DNA of 64,000 bases from assembly GCA_023254175.1 (NCBI GenBank), contig JALQYJ010000009.1:1-64000 (forward strand). Reading direction: 5' to 3'. A model generated the notes under the pieces. That model ran no database searches. It saw nothing but the letters and a program-made list of their open reading frames with translations, and had not been told where the DNA came from. Below are positions 36,731 to 45,404 of the stretch, in pieces. The DNA is from Runella sp. GTDB taxonomy: Bacteria > Bacteroidota > Bacteroidia > Cytophagales > Spirosomataceae. Each line of letters opens with the position of its first letter. Positions within the stretch are counted from its first letter, which is position 1. Made by a program: the position numbers and the translations under genes.

Positions 36731-38539
36731 ATGGCCAAACAACACACCTTTCATATTCCTGTCATGGGACTGGGTTTTACGATGGAAACGCCCATCAAAG
36801 TGGCGCGTTACGGGATTTCGTCGGTGATTTCAATCATTGAAGACGAACTCATGGAGCGCCTTCGCGAATTATACAGTCCTTGGGTGAATGATTCCTTTGC
36901 ACCCATTACTTCCCAAGAAGAAGATTACCGCGCACGGCGGATTACCGCGTACCTCAACTTGGTCAACCGTATCGTCAAACAGCAAATCGAGACGCTTCGA
37001 AACCTTCCTTTTGCGCTTGGAAATGACCTCGTGAAATACTTTGAACTCCTTCCTGACAACTCGCCCGTCAAGCTTATTTACCAAAAAATGACTACGCTCG
37101 AAGACGGCCCTGCCAAAATAGAGCTTCAAGAGCAGCTTCGGAGCGAAGTAAAAGCAGGAGCTATCGATGTCAATATTATGTCCAAAGTCGACCGAAATAC
37201 TTACACCAAAGACGGCGAAATGCTTCCAAAGGAGTTTTCGGATGCGTTGTCGAGTTTGCGCGGATTTGCTACCAGCGAATTGGAATCGTCGGTAGTATTT
37301 TCGGCAGGATATAACCCACGTTTGTACGCCTACATCGACACTTTCCCCGACTTTTTGCCCGATGAAACGGGGCGATTGAAGAAAAAAATTATTCTGAAAG
37401 TGAGCGACTACCGTTCGGCGCTTACCCAAGGGAAAATATTGGCAAAAAAAGGTTTGTGGGTTTCCGAATTTCGAATTGAATCAGGTCTCAACTGCGGTGG
37501 GCACGCGTTCGCTACCGACGGTTTGTTGTTAGGGCCTATCATGGAAGAGTTCAAAAACAACCGCGAAGCCCTTGCCACCGAACTTTGGACACTGTGCAAC
37601 CAAACACTCTCGGCTAAAGGAGCGCCTACCTTTGCGGCCGCTCCTCGCCTTCGGATTACGGTACAAGGGGGCATTGGAACCGCCAACGAAAATCAGTTTT
37701 TGCTCGACTACTACCAAGCCGACGCTACTGGCTGGGGAAGTCCGTTTTTGCTGGTTCCTGAAGCAACTAGCGTCGATGAGGTTACGCTTCACCAACTTGC
37801 CACAGCTAAGCCCGACGATTATTACTTGAGCCATGCGTCGCCGCTTGGGATTCCGTTCAACAATTTCCGCAAAAGCTCAGCGCACCTACAAATCGAAAAA
37901 CGTATTGCCCAAAACCGTCCTGGAAGCCCCTGCTACAAGAAGTTTTTGGTGTCCAATACCGAGTTTACCGACATCCCCATTTGTGCCGCCTCTCGCCAGT
38001 ACCAGCACCTAAAAATCAAGCAATTGCAAGAACAAGGGCTGCCTACCACCGACTATGAGACCCAACTTACGACGGTAGTCGAAAAAGATTGTCTTTGTGA
38101 AGGGTTAGGTGCTTCGGCCTTGTTGAAAGACGGTTTGGCTCCTGCCCACAACTTAAAGGCGGTATCGGTATGCCCAGGCCCTAACTTGGCGTACTTTTCA
38201 GGCATATTTACGTTTAAACAAATGGTGGACCACATTTACGGACGCACCAATTTGCTCAATTCGGTCAAGCGTTCCAATTTGTTTGTGAACGAGCTTCGGA
38301 TGTACATCGACTATTTTGAGAAGGATTTGAGAAAAAATGCCGAACAACTTACGACCAAAAAACTTCGGTCACTACAGTTATTCAAAGCCAATCTTTTGGA
38401 GGGTATTTCGTACTACCAGCAGCTGATTCCGCAGCTCAAGAATGAAGCAGAGAGTTACTTAAACAAAATGCGGGCAGAATTGGCGCAGTTGGAAGAGGCA
38501 GTACAGCAAATTGCATTACCTGTGCCAGCAATGGCCTAA
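36731..38539 (+). CDS. Conserved cytoplasmic protein of unknown function, cysteine-containing
   Basis: The frame opens at 36689 (TTG), but the ATG at 36731 (MAKQHTFHIPVMGLGF) is better, giving 602 residues. No signal peptide or membrane segment. Features: LNCGGHAFATDG near 257, RITVQGGIGTANENQFLLDYYQADATGWGSPFL near 315 (resembling a flavin-binding TIM-barrel phosphate loop), and cysteines in GSPCYKKF, IPICAASRQY, KDCLCEGLG and SVCPGPNL that could bind a metal or Fe-S cluster. A coiled-coil-like tail ends the protein. I do not recognise it; a flavin/Fe-S oxidoreductase is only a guess. It is convergent with gatC across a bidirectional hairpin. Confidence 0.6.
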   Translation: MAKQHTFHIPVMGLGFTMETPIKVARYGISSVISIIEDELMERLRELYSPWVNDSFAPITSQEEDYRARRITAYLNLVNRIVKQQIETLRNLPFALGNDLVKYFELLPDNSPVKLIYQKMTTLEDGPAKIELQEQLRSEVKAGAIDVNIMSKVDRNTYTKDGEMLPKEFSDALSSLRGFATSELESSVVFSAGYNPRLYAYIDTFPDFLPDETGRLKKKIILKVSDYRSALTQGKILAKKGLWVSEFRIESGLNCGGHAFATDGLLLGPIMEEFKNNREALATELWTLCNQTLSAKGAPTFAAAPRLRITVQGGIGTANENQFLLDYYQADATGWGSPFLLVPEATSVDEVTLHQLATAKPDDYYLSHASPLGIPFNNFRKSSAHLQIEKRIAQNRPGSPCYKKFLVSNTEFTDIPICAASRQYQHLKIKQLQEQGLPTTDYETQLTTVVEKDCLCEGLGASALLKDGLAPAHNLKAVSVCPGPNLAYFSGIFTFKQMVDHIYGRTNLLNSVKRSNLFVNELRMYIDYFEKDLRKNAEQLTTKKLRSLQLFKANLLEGISYYQQLIPQLKNEAESYLNKMRAELAQLEEAVQQIALPVPAMA

Positions 38540-38543
38540 TTGC

Positions 38544-38579
38544 TAGCCTCCCGAAAGTGTTGAAACTTTCGGGAGGCTA
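38544..38579. terminator. Bidirectional terminator between convergent genes
   Basis: 15-bp perfect stem TAGCCTCCCGAAAGT (38544-38558) with its complement at 38565-38579 and a 6-base loop, lying in the 46-bp gap between convergent genes. Confidence 0.8.
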
Positions 38580-38585
38580 TTTATT

Positions 38586-38873
38586 CTATTCAATCACTTT
38601 CGGTACGCGGAAATACATTCCATCTTGCGAAGGCGCATTGACCAACGCTTGTTTTCTAGGCAAGTGATTTCCGACCACGTCTTCACGCATCACGTTGATT
38701 TCGTCCGATATATGAGTCAAAGGGGCTACATCTGTCGTATCTAATTCATCCAACTGCTCCATCCACGACAACACGCTTTCTAAGCTTTTCAGCAACGGAG
38801 CTTCTTCTTCGGGTTTCACTTCCAAACGCGCCAAATGCGCAATCTTGTGAAGGGTATCTTTATCTATTTGCAT
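38586..38873 (-). CDS. gatC: Asp-tRNA(Asn)/Glu-tRNA(Gln) amidotransferase subunit C
   Basis: 95 residues: MQIDKDTLHKIAHLARLEVKPEE, then LDTTDVAPLTHISDEINVMREDVV and the C-terminal DGMYFRVPKVIE, all typical of GatC. It stabilises GatA-GatB, which amidates mischarged tRNA. gatA and gatB are not in the window. Confidence 0.93.
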   Translation of the reverse strand: MQIDKDTLHKIAHLARLEVKPEEEAPLLKSLESVLSWMEQLDELDTTDVAPLTHISDEINVMREDVVGNHLPRKQALVNAPSQDGMYFRVPKVIE

Positions 38874-38926
38874 TCTATCAGTTTTTCCACAAAATTACCA
38901 CTTTATCCACAATTTGAAGGGATTGA

Positions 38927-39139
38927 ATATTTTTTTGGTGGAAAACTGCAACCTTTTCTTCTTTTCGTACCCAAAAATACCGCCCCGATTTATTTGGACA
39001 TCTGTTCTTAATTTTTGTGGGGTTTGGTGCCGCCCTCTTCATCGGATTCTCCGAAATGCTCATAAACTGGCTATTTAGAGTAATTTTGGCGGGAGTCGCC
39101 TATACCATTGTAGCATATTTTATGTCAGAAAAAGAGTAG
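38927..39139 (+). CDS. Possible small two-helix membrane protein, start codon unclear
   Basis: An open frame of up to 70 codons between gatC and the next gene. The translation has a basic stretch (FRTQKYRPDLFGH) followed by two hydrophobic helices (LFLIFVGFGAALFIGF and LFRVILAGVAYTIVAYFMS) and ends SEKE. The only early initiator is a rare ATA at 38927; the first ATG (in SEMLINW) would leave only about 27 residues. This pattern looks coding, so either a non-standard start is used, an upstream indel removed the start, or it is a remnant. Not recognised. Confidence 0.35.
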   Translation: MFFWWKTATFSSFRTQKYRPDLFGHLFLIFVGFGAALFIGFSEMLINWLFRVILAGVAYTIVAYFMSEKE

Positions 39140-39276
39140 TTTATCAACGTCTAAGCGTGCCGATATGGGAGTTTGTTGTATTTTTGTCAAGGCCAAGTAA
39201 TCCTATTTTTTTTAAGTTATTATTTAAAAAAACCTTGAAAAATTTATAAAACTAGGCATCCACAAACGTCATTCTC

Positions 39277-40743
39277 ATGAGCATCAAGTACGACAAACAC
39301 ATAGGAACCAAACAAAAAGCCCTTCGTATCAACTTAGACCGCCGCATTTATGGCTCTTTTGCCGAAATCGGGGCGGGTCAAGACACCGCCGCGCACTTTT
39401 TTAAGGCAGGAGGCGCTTCAGGAACCATCGCCAAAACCATGTCGGCCTACGACATGAAATTTAGCGACGAAATCTACGGCCCCGAACCCAGTGGTCGCTA
39501 CGTGGTAGAATCGCGCTTGATGAAGATGATTCAGCACGAGTATGACCTTGTTGAACAACGTTTGGCCGAAAAACGCGGCGCCGATAGTCTGTTTTTTGCG
39601 TTTGCCAACACCGTCGTTGCCCTCAATTACCAAAAAAGCAACGAAGGCCACGGCTGGCTCGGACTGCGTTTTCAACTCACGCCCCGTGCTCCGTACAACG
39701 ACGTGGTGATTCACATCAAAATGCTCGACAACGACAGCATTTTGCAGCAACAAGCCCTGGGAGTGATTGGGGTAAATTTGATTTATGCTTGTTTTAATTA
39801 CTACAAATCGCCCGAAACGTTGTTGATGTCGTTGATGGATGACCTTGGCACCGACCGCGTCCAAATCGACATGATTCGGATTCAAGGCCCAGATTTTAGT
39901 CACGTTGACAACCGACTTTTGAGCTTATATTTGGTCAAACACGGCTTTACCGAAGTAGCCATGTTTGGCCCCGACGGGCAGGTATTGCAGCCGTCGGAAG
40001 CCCTCTACAAAAAACATATTTTGCTACTGCGCGGGCGACTTCGTCCCATCACCAACGTCCACATCGACATGCTTCGCAATGGCCTCAAGCAGTTTAAAGC
40101 CGAACCCGACGTGGACGAGAAAAAAGTGATAATGGTAGCCGAGCTAACGCTCCAAAACCTCCGTGGCCTCGAAAAAGACATCAACGAAAAAGACTTCCTA
40201 GACCGCGTGGACGTCCTGAGTTCTATTGGCCAAACGGTAATGATTTCCAACTACCACGAGTACCACCGTTTGGTGGCGTTTTTGGCCAAAACCACCCGCC
40301 TCAAAATTGGGTTGGTGTCGGGGGTTCCTAACTTGGAGTACATTTTTGAAGAAAGTTATTACCAAAGCCTCCCAGGCGGTATTTTGGAATCGTTTTCGAC
40401 CTTGTTTAGCCGAAACGTAAAGCTGTTTGTGTATCCTACGTTCAAAAACGGAAAGCTTTACAACTGCCAAAACTTCGAGTTGTCCAACAATTTGCAGCCG
40501 CTTTTCCACTATTTGGTGTGCAACGATAAAATCGAGGACATCCGCGACTACAACGAAGAAAACCTACGGATTTCGACCGACCGCGTTCTCGAACTCATCA
40601 AGCGAGGCGAGCCTGGCTGGGAAGAAAGCGTACCCACCGAAGTAGCCGACATGATTAAAAATAAGTGCTTGTTTGGATTTCCGTGCGTAGTGTATGAGCC
40701 CAAAATGGCCGCGCACATTCACCAAGCGGTGGGGAATTTGTAA
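39277..40743 (+). CDS. Conserved protein of unknown function (GTIAKTMSAYDM family)
   Basis: 488 residues without signal peptide or membrane helix. It starts MSIKYDKHIGTKQKALRINLDRRIYGSFAEIG and contains AAHFFKAGGASGTIAKTMSAYDM and NEGHGWLGLRFQL, stretches I recall from a widely distributed bacterial family sometimes given misleading names. No nucleotidyltransferase HxGH motif is visible. The length and even composition point to a soluble enzyme. Its function is not known to me. A TATTTTTG element at 39179-39186 could be its promoter. Confidence 0.65.
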   Translation: MSIKYDKHIGTKQKALRINLDRRIYGSFAEIGAGQDTAAHFFKAGGASGTIAKTMSAYDMKFSDEIYGPEPSGRYVVESRLMKMIQHEYDLVEQRLAEKRGADSLFFAFANTVVALNYQKSNEGHGWLGLRFQLTPRAPYNDVVIHIKMLDNDSILQQQALGVIGVNLIYACFNYYKSPETLLMSLMDDLGTDRVQIDMIRIQGPDFSHVDNRLLSLYLVKHGFTEVAMFGPDGQVLQPSEALYKKHILLLRGRLRPITNVHIDMLRNGLKQFKAEPDVDEKKVIMVAELTLQNLRGLEKDINEKDFLDRVDVLSSIGQTVMISNYHEYHRLVAFLAKTTRLKIGLVSGVPNLEYIFEESYYQSLPGGILESFSTLFSRNVKLFVYPTFKNGKLYNCQNFELSNNLQPLFHYLVCNDKIEDIRDYNEENLRISTDRVLELIKRGEPGWEESVPTEVADMIKNKCLFGFPCVVYEPKMAAHIHQAVGNL

Positions 40744-40837
40744 GATTACAGTAATAGAAAACATATCAATAACAAGTAAAATTTTTCCATAAATTTTCTT
40801 ACCATTCCTTGATTTCTCTGATTTTGAGCTTCCTGCT

Positions 40838-40867
40838 TTTGAAAAAACGCCTTAACACCTAATTTTG
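40838..40867 (+). promoter_or_regulatory. Bacteroidota-type promoter
   Basis: TTTG (40838-40841), 18 bases, then TAATTTTG (40860-40867). It overlaps the GTG that would otherwise extend the downstream frame, which favours the ATG at 40885 as start. Confidence 0.45.
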
Positions 40868-40884
40868 TGCATAAATTGTTCATT

Positions 40885-42687
40885 ATGCACAAAATCATTG
40901 TTAGTTGTCTGTTAGCTATTTGCGCAGGGATAGGGTCGAGTTCGTACGCACAGCAAACGGCTCCCAGCCCTACGGGCCTTCAACGAGACACTACCTACCG
41001 CGTCGAAACCACCGCTGTCGTCATCACCGCCGCCGTCCGTATCTACGATTTATCGCACGTTTCGGTCTGCCCTGGCAGCACCATCCTTGTCCCGTTCGAC
41101 TTCGAGGGCAAATTTGAAGAAAAAAATCGCTTTTTGGTTCAGATTTCGGACGTATCAGGACGCTTTAGTACTATTTCTGACTCTCTTCGACATGGGCCCG
41201 CCCGTATTGTTCTTCCCCAAAACCGCACGGGTTTGGTCGCCGTTCGCGTGATTTCAACGCATCCTAACGTAGTCAGTACACCTACGCGCCTGATGGTCTT
41301 GCCTTTGCCCCAAGCTAAAATAGAAACCAACGACGGCGGAAGCATCGCTAAAATTGGCCCAGGCCAAGCCGCCACTTACCGCGTATCGCTCACGGGAGCC
41401 GCTCCTTGGTCATTCACTATTTCGGACGGTACCGTTGTAACCAATACCTTGGTCAACCCCTACGTGGCCCAAGTAAGCCCCAAGGAAACCACTTCGTACA
41501 AAGTTACGTCTATCCTCAATGCCTGTGGAAGTGGTACTAGCTCGGGCGAATTGGTGGTACAAGTAAGCCAAGATACCTTGCCCATCATTGCCCTTAAAGC
41601 CGTGCCCAAAGCAGGATTTCGTATTTGTACAGGAACGCCCTTTCAAATCAATTTTAACGCGACGGGTAAATACAGCATCGGCAACGGCTTCGTCGTCCAA
41701 CTTAGTGATACTACAGGCCAACACTTCACCAATATTTCGGAACTCGCCACCGAAAGTCCGGTTATTACCAAAACCCCTTTTTCGTTGAAAGCGGGGAATT
41801 ACAAACTTCGGGTCGTTTCTACTTTTCCAACAATTTCTAGCGATACCGTTGATGTCAATGTCTCGGCTCCTGCCACGGCTACCCTTCGCCGCGACTCGCT
41901 CGAAATTCCTGAAGGAGGCTTTACGAACCTTACCGTTAATTTTGGGGGCGGAGGCCCTTGGTTTGTATTATTATCGGACGGAACCTACCAAAACGATATT
42001 CGAGTGACCCCTTACACGTTAAAAGTAAGTCCAAACGACCCAACGACCTACAAAATCACCTCCGCTGGGGGATATTGTGGGGTAGGAACGTTTTCGGGGG
42101 CAGCCGTAGTCAAAGTAAAAATTCCACCTGCGACTATCACTACAGGCAACCTTTCGGATAAAATTATTTGCTCAGGCACCGAAATCACCGTGCCTTTTAA
42201 AACGACAGGACGGTTTGAAAATGCCAATAAATTCATTGTGCAAATTGCCGATACGAGCGGTAAATGGGTAAATCTTCCTACGGTTGGAGGATTGAGTGCA
42301 CTCCGCGCTAAGATTTCGCCGCCCTTTCCCAAAGATACCCTCACCACGTACCAATTGCGCGTTATTGGCACCTTTCCGTTGACTGAAGGAGTTCCTACCA
42401 ATATTAACGTAATGATGCCAAATGCAGCTTCGGCGGCTGTTACGGGCGGGGGATTGATTCGACCCGGGGGAGCATCTCGGATTCGGGTTACCTTCAGAAA
42501 TGGCTTACCACCTTGGTCGTTTGTATTGTCTGACGGAACTACGGTGAACGGTACGTTTATCAATCCATACCAAATTACAGTTAACCCTCGCACTACCACC
42601 GAATACAAAGTGGTATCGCTCAATAATACCTGCGGAACAGGCATGACGAGCGGCCCTTCGGCCACCGTGACCGTGGATACCAATTAA
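40885..42687 (+). CDS. Exported repeat protein of three two-module units
   Basis: 600 residues from the ATG at 40885, with a signal peptide ending SSSYAQ. The mature part holds three tandem units of about 180-190 residues. Each has an Ig-like module starting at a Cys (CPGSTILVPFDFEGKF, CTGTPFQINFNATGKY, CSGTEITVPFKTTGRF) and a second module with APWSF/GPWFV/PPWSF, SDGT and a closing CG.GT.SG. No T9SS sorting tail or catalytic motif is seen; the protein ends directly after the third unit. Likely a periplasmic or surface structural or adhesive protein. Confidence 0.65.
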   Translation: MHKIIVSCLLAICAGIGSSSYAQQTAPSPTGLQRDTTYRVETTAVVITAAVRIYDLSHVSVCPGSTILVPFDFEGKFEEKNRFLVQISDVSGRFSTISDSLRHGPARIVLPQNRTGLVAVRVISTHPNVVSTPTRLMVLPLPQAKIETNDGGSIAKIGPGQAATYRVSLTGAAPWSFTISDGTVVTNTLVNPYVAQVSPKETTSYKVTSILNACGSGTSSGELVVQVSQDTLPIIALKAVPKAGFRICTGTPFQINFNATGKYSIGNGFVVQLSDTTGQHFTNISELATESPVITKTPFSLKAGNYKLRVVSTFPTISSDTVDVNVSAPATATLRRDSLEIPEGGFTNLTVNFGGGGPWFVLLSDGTYQNDIRVTPYTLKVSPNDPTTYKITSAGGYCGVGTFSGAAVVKVKIPPATITTGNLSDKIICSGTEITVPFKTTGRFENANKFIVQIADTSGKWVNLPTVGGLSALRAKISPPFPKDTLTTYQLRVIGTFPLTEGVPTNINVMMPNAASAAVTGGGLIRPGGASRIRVTFRNGLPPWSFVLSDGTTVNGTFINPYQITVNPRTTTEYKVVSLNNTCGTGMTSGPSATVTVDTN

Positions 42688-42707
42688 GTGGAATGAACGT
42701 TTGATTA

Positions 42708-42757
42708 CTCACGGAATGTGCGTCTAGTGGTTCACAACCAGACGCACATTCCGTGAG
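42708..42757. terminator. Long perfect hairpin between convergent genes
   Basis: 18-bp perfect stem CTCACGGAATGTGCGTCT (42708-42725) paired with 42740-42757, loop 14 bases. It lies between two convergent genes, so it is probably a two-way terminator, but neither side has a T run. Confidence 0.55.
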
Positions 42758-42780
42758 AGTTGTGAGCACCCCGATTCACA

Positions 42781-43518
42781 TTAATTTTTCTTACGATAAT
42801 CGCCGCGAGAGAAGAACTTTTCGATAAAGCAGTACATCAAAATAAAGAAATAACGACTTCCCATTTCTTTGATTTTGAGCTTTGACTCACCGTACTTGCG
42901 GTTAGTCCAGCTATTAGGAACAACCGCATAGCTATATCCTCGCACAATAGCTTTGAGCGGTAATTCTACCGTTAGGTTAAAGTGAGGAGAAAGAAAAGGC
43001 TTAAGCCCTTCCATGGTTTCGCGCTTGTAGAGTTTAAAAGCATTAGTAGTATCGTTGTACTTAATGCCCATCACCATCCGAATGATAAAGTTGGCCAAAC
43101 GGTTGATGACTCTCTTAACCGTTGGATAATCATACACATTACCGCCCTTACCCCAACGCGACCCAAACACTGCGTCGTAGTTTCCTTCAAGCATCTTTTT
43201 ATAAAACTTTACCAAATCTTCGGGGTCGTCCGACAAATCGGCCATAAAAACCGCTACGCAGTCACCCGAAAAACGCTCAAGACCGTAGCGAACCGCATAC
43301 CCAAACCCGTTTGGCCCTAAGTTGGTCTCGTACACTAGCGTCGGAATCTCCGTCGACAATTCCTGTAAGACCTGTAAGGTATTGTCTTTTGAGTTATCGT
43401 TGGTGACCCAAATCTCGTGCGGGATGTCGTACTTCGACAACGTAACGTACAACGTTTTTAACGTTTGTGGGATAGAATCTTGTTCGTTATAAGCAGGTAT
43501 GACAACGCTTAATTTCAT
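42781..43518 (-). CDS. GT2 glycosyltransferase (polyprenyl-phosphate sugar synthase-like)
   Basis: 245 residues: GT-A start VVIPAYNEQDSIPQTL, then WVTNDNSKDNTLQVL, the acidic motif MADLSDDPED and a GSRWGKGG loop. The pattern resembles dolichyl/undecaprenyl-phosphate mannose or glucose synthases without C-terminal membrane helices. Last gene of the minus-strand glycan cluster, 99 bases after its upstream neighbour. Confidence 0.85.
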   Translation of the reverse strand: MKLSVVIPAYNEQDSIPQTLKTLYVTLSKYDIPHEIWVTNDNSKDNTLQVLQELSTEIPTLVYETNLGPNGFGYAVRYGLERFSGDCVAVFMADLSDDPEDLVKFYKKMLEGNYDAVFGSRWGKGGNVYDYPTVKRVINRLANFIIRMVMGIKYNDTTNAFKLYKRETMEGLKPFLSPHFNLTVELPLKAIVRGYSYAVVPNSWTNRKYGESKLKIKEMGSRYFFILMYCFIEKFFSRGDYRKKN

Positions 43519-43617
43519 TTATAGAGCAGGTCCCAATCGTTTTTTAGGGGAGTTTTATGAATGACTTTGAGAGAATTACTTTAAGAGGATTATGCAGCAA
43601 AATTGACTCATTTTGAC

Positions 43618-44433
43618 CTAATTTCCAATTTTTTCCAGTAAACGGTCGTAATACTCAAGGGTTTTCTGAACAGTAGTATCGTAGTTAAAATTAAGCCACT
43701 CATTGACATCGGCAAACATTTGGCGTCGATTTCGGAGAAAGTACGGGTTAGTAATTGCGTGAACGTGACTGAGGCCTCCGCGGTGTTTTCGGTATTTTCC
43801 CATTGTTTCGGACAAATACCCAATTTTCCCACGCGCTGCCAATTGAATCACCAATGCCCAGTCACCCGCTGCTGCGCGGTGATGCCATTCGGCAAAGCCT
43901 TCATTACGCAGAAAGTTTCGGTACAACAAACTCGCTGTTCCAATAAACCAGCGGTCTTCCAACACATCCTTTACAGTAGAAACTACCTTTTGGTCGGCTT
44001 CATTGAAGGGGTGACTTGGCGAATTATCTTCGTAAATCACCTCCAAATTATGGTGACAAATCGCAAAATCGGGGTGAGCTTCCATAAAGTCGACTTGCTT
44101 TTGCAACTTTAGCGGGTCAGTCCAATAATCATCTCCTTCACAAAGCGCCACGTAGTCACCTTGGCAAGCTTTGAGCAAAAAAAGTACATTGTTTCGCCCT
44201 CCAAACTCCCGTGGCTCTTTCGGCCCTAAGTTTTCAGGGTGAAGATACGCCCTAATTTTATCAGGAAAACGCTCGGCGTATTCTCGAATAATACTCGGGG
44301 CGGCGTCGGTAGAAGCATCGTCGCCCACCACAATCTCAAACGGAAACGTCGTTTGCTGCATCAACGCTCCTTCGAGCATTTGCGCAATGTATTTTTCATG
44401 GTTGAAGGTAGGAACACAAACGCTAACTTTCAT
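43618..44433 (-). CDS. GT2 family glycosyltransferase
   Basis: 271 residues: VCVPTFNHEKYIAQMLEGALMQ, VGDDASTDAAPSII and EGDDYWTDPLKLQKQVDFMEAHP, the usual GT2 nucleotide-sugar motifs. It overlaps the upstream gene by 4 bases and is clearly paralogous to it (both have GDDYW and DFMEAHPDF.ACFHN-like segments). Substrate unknown. Confidence 0.88.
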   Translation of the reverse strand: MKVSVCVPTFNHEKYIAQMLEGALMQQTTFPFEIVVGDDASTDAAPSIIREYAERFPDKIRAYLHPENLGPKEPREFGGRNNVLFLLKACQGDYVALCEGDDYWTDPLKLQKQVDFMEAHPDFAICHHNLEVIYEDNSPSHPFNEADQKVVSTVKDVLEDRWFIGTASLLYRNFLRNEGFAEWHHRAAAGDWALVIQLAARGKIGYLSETMGKYRKHRGGLSHVHAITNPYFLRNRRQMFADVNEWLNFNYDTTVQKTLEYYDRLLEKIGN

Positions 44434-45404
44434 CGAGAAGACTCTTTCAAACGGTGAGGCAACAGTGCAAAGAAGCTATAAACGTGCATCATCCACTTTG
44501 GAAGCAAGTAATCTCGGATAATTTCTTTGGATATTTCACGAGGAGGTTTTCCCAATTGAAGGTATTTCAACGCCAGTACCGCCCGCCGAAAATAACTCTT
44601 TTGGTACTGTCGAGCATCGAGCAACATTCGGTAGTAACGCGCGATGTTAAGCCGCAACAATGAATGATAGTTGTAATCCAACTCTTTATCAATGCCTTCG
44701 TACATCGCAATGCGGTTATACAAAAAGCGCGCATCGCGATAATGGTCTTTAAAACTTGCCCCTCCCCTATTTTTCCGATATACCGACATTACCCCTGGCA
44801 CATATCCAATCGGTCCGTGCTTGGCCAAAATCACGTATCGCGGAATATCTCCACTCGATGATTTCAAAAACCACTCAGGGTAACGCATAATGCCATTTTT
44901 AAACATGACTGCCGACGTAGCCATGAACCAAATTTCGTCTTCTCCTACCAAATCAGCGGCTGTAATAACTTCTTTCTGATCGGGTGCATTAAGTTCATGC
45001 GAGGGCGTACCGTCTTCGTAGGTAATGAGGGCGTTATGAAAACAAGCCGAAAAATCAGGATGTGCCTCCATGAAATCGACTTGCCGTTGCAGTTTCTGGT
45101 CGTCAATCCAGTAATCGTCCCCATCCATCGGGGCGATATACGTTCCTTTGGCCAGTTGGAGGGTCTCGATGGTATTAAAAAGACCATTTTGCCCCAAGTT
45201 TTTGGAATGCAAAACGGCCTTTACTTTATCAGGGTATTTTTCTTGGTAAGCTAAAATAGTTTCTTGCGCACCGTCCGTCGAGCAATCGTCTCCTACCAAT
45301 ATTTCAATATCAAAATTGGTTTTTTGAGACAAGGCACTTTCAATGGCTTTGCCAATAAATTCTTTCTGATTGTACGTAAGAATCGCAACGCTTACTTTAA
45401 TCAT
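44430..45404 (-). CDS. GT2 family glycosyltransferase
   Basis: 324 residues: VAILTYNQKEFIGKAIESALSQ, VGDDCSTDGAQETIL, and DGDDYWIDDQKLQRQVDFMEAHPDFSACFHN. A C-terminal helical part with an amphipathic segment (LPKWMMHVYSFFALLPHRL) may touch the membrane. It overlaps both neighbours by 4 bases, so the three genes are translationally coupled. Confidence 0.88.
   Translation of the reverse strand: MIKVSVAILTYNQKEFIGKAIESALSQKTNFDIEILVGDDCSTDGAQETILAYQEKYPDKVKAVLHSKNLGQNGLFNTIETLQLAKGTYIAPMDGDDYWIDDQKLQRQVDFMEAHPDFSACFHNALITYEDGTPSHELNAPDQKEVITAADLVGEDEIWFMATSAVMFKNGIMRYPEWFLKSSSGDIPRYVILAKHGPIGYVPGVMSVYRKNRGGASFKDHYRDARFLYNRIAMYEGIDKELDYNYHSLLRLNIARYYRMLLDARQYQKSYFRRAVLALKYLQLGKPPREISKEIIRDYLLPKWMMHVYSFFALLPHRLKESSR

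Noticed and set aside
36869-37429. Minus-strand open frame of 186 codons
   Set aside because: Antisense to the conserved 602-residue protein; codon pattern and homology-like stretches support the plus strand only.
40867-40884. GTG start six codons upstream of the repeat protein
   Set aside because: It overlaps a good -7 promoter element, and the ATG at 40885 starts a normal signal peptide.
42048-42683. Minus-strand open frame of 211 codons
   Set aside because: Complement of the three-fold repeat protein; no signal or motif of its own.
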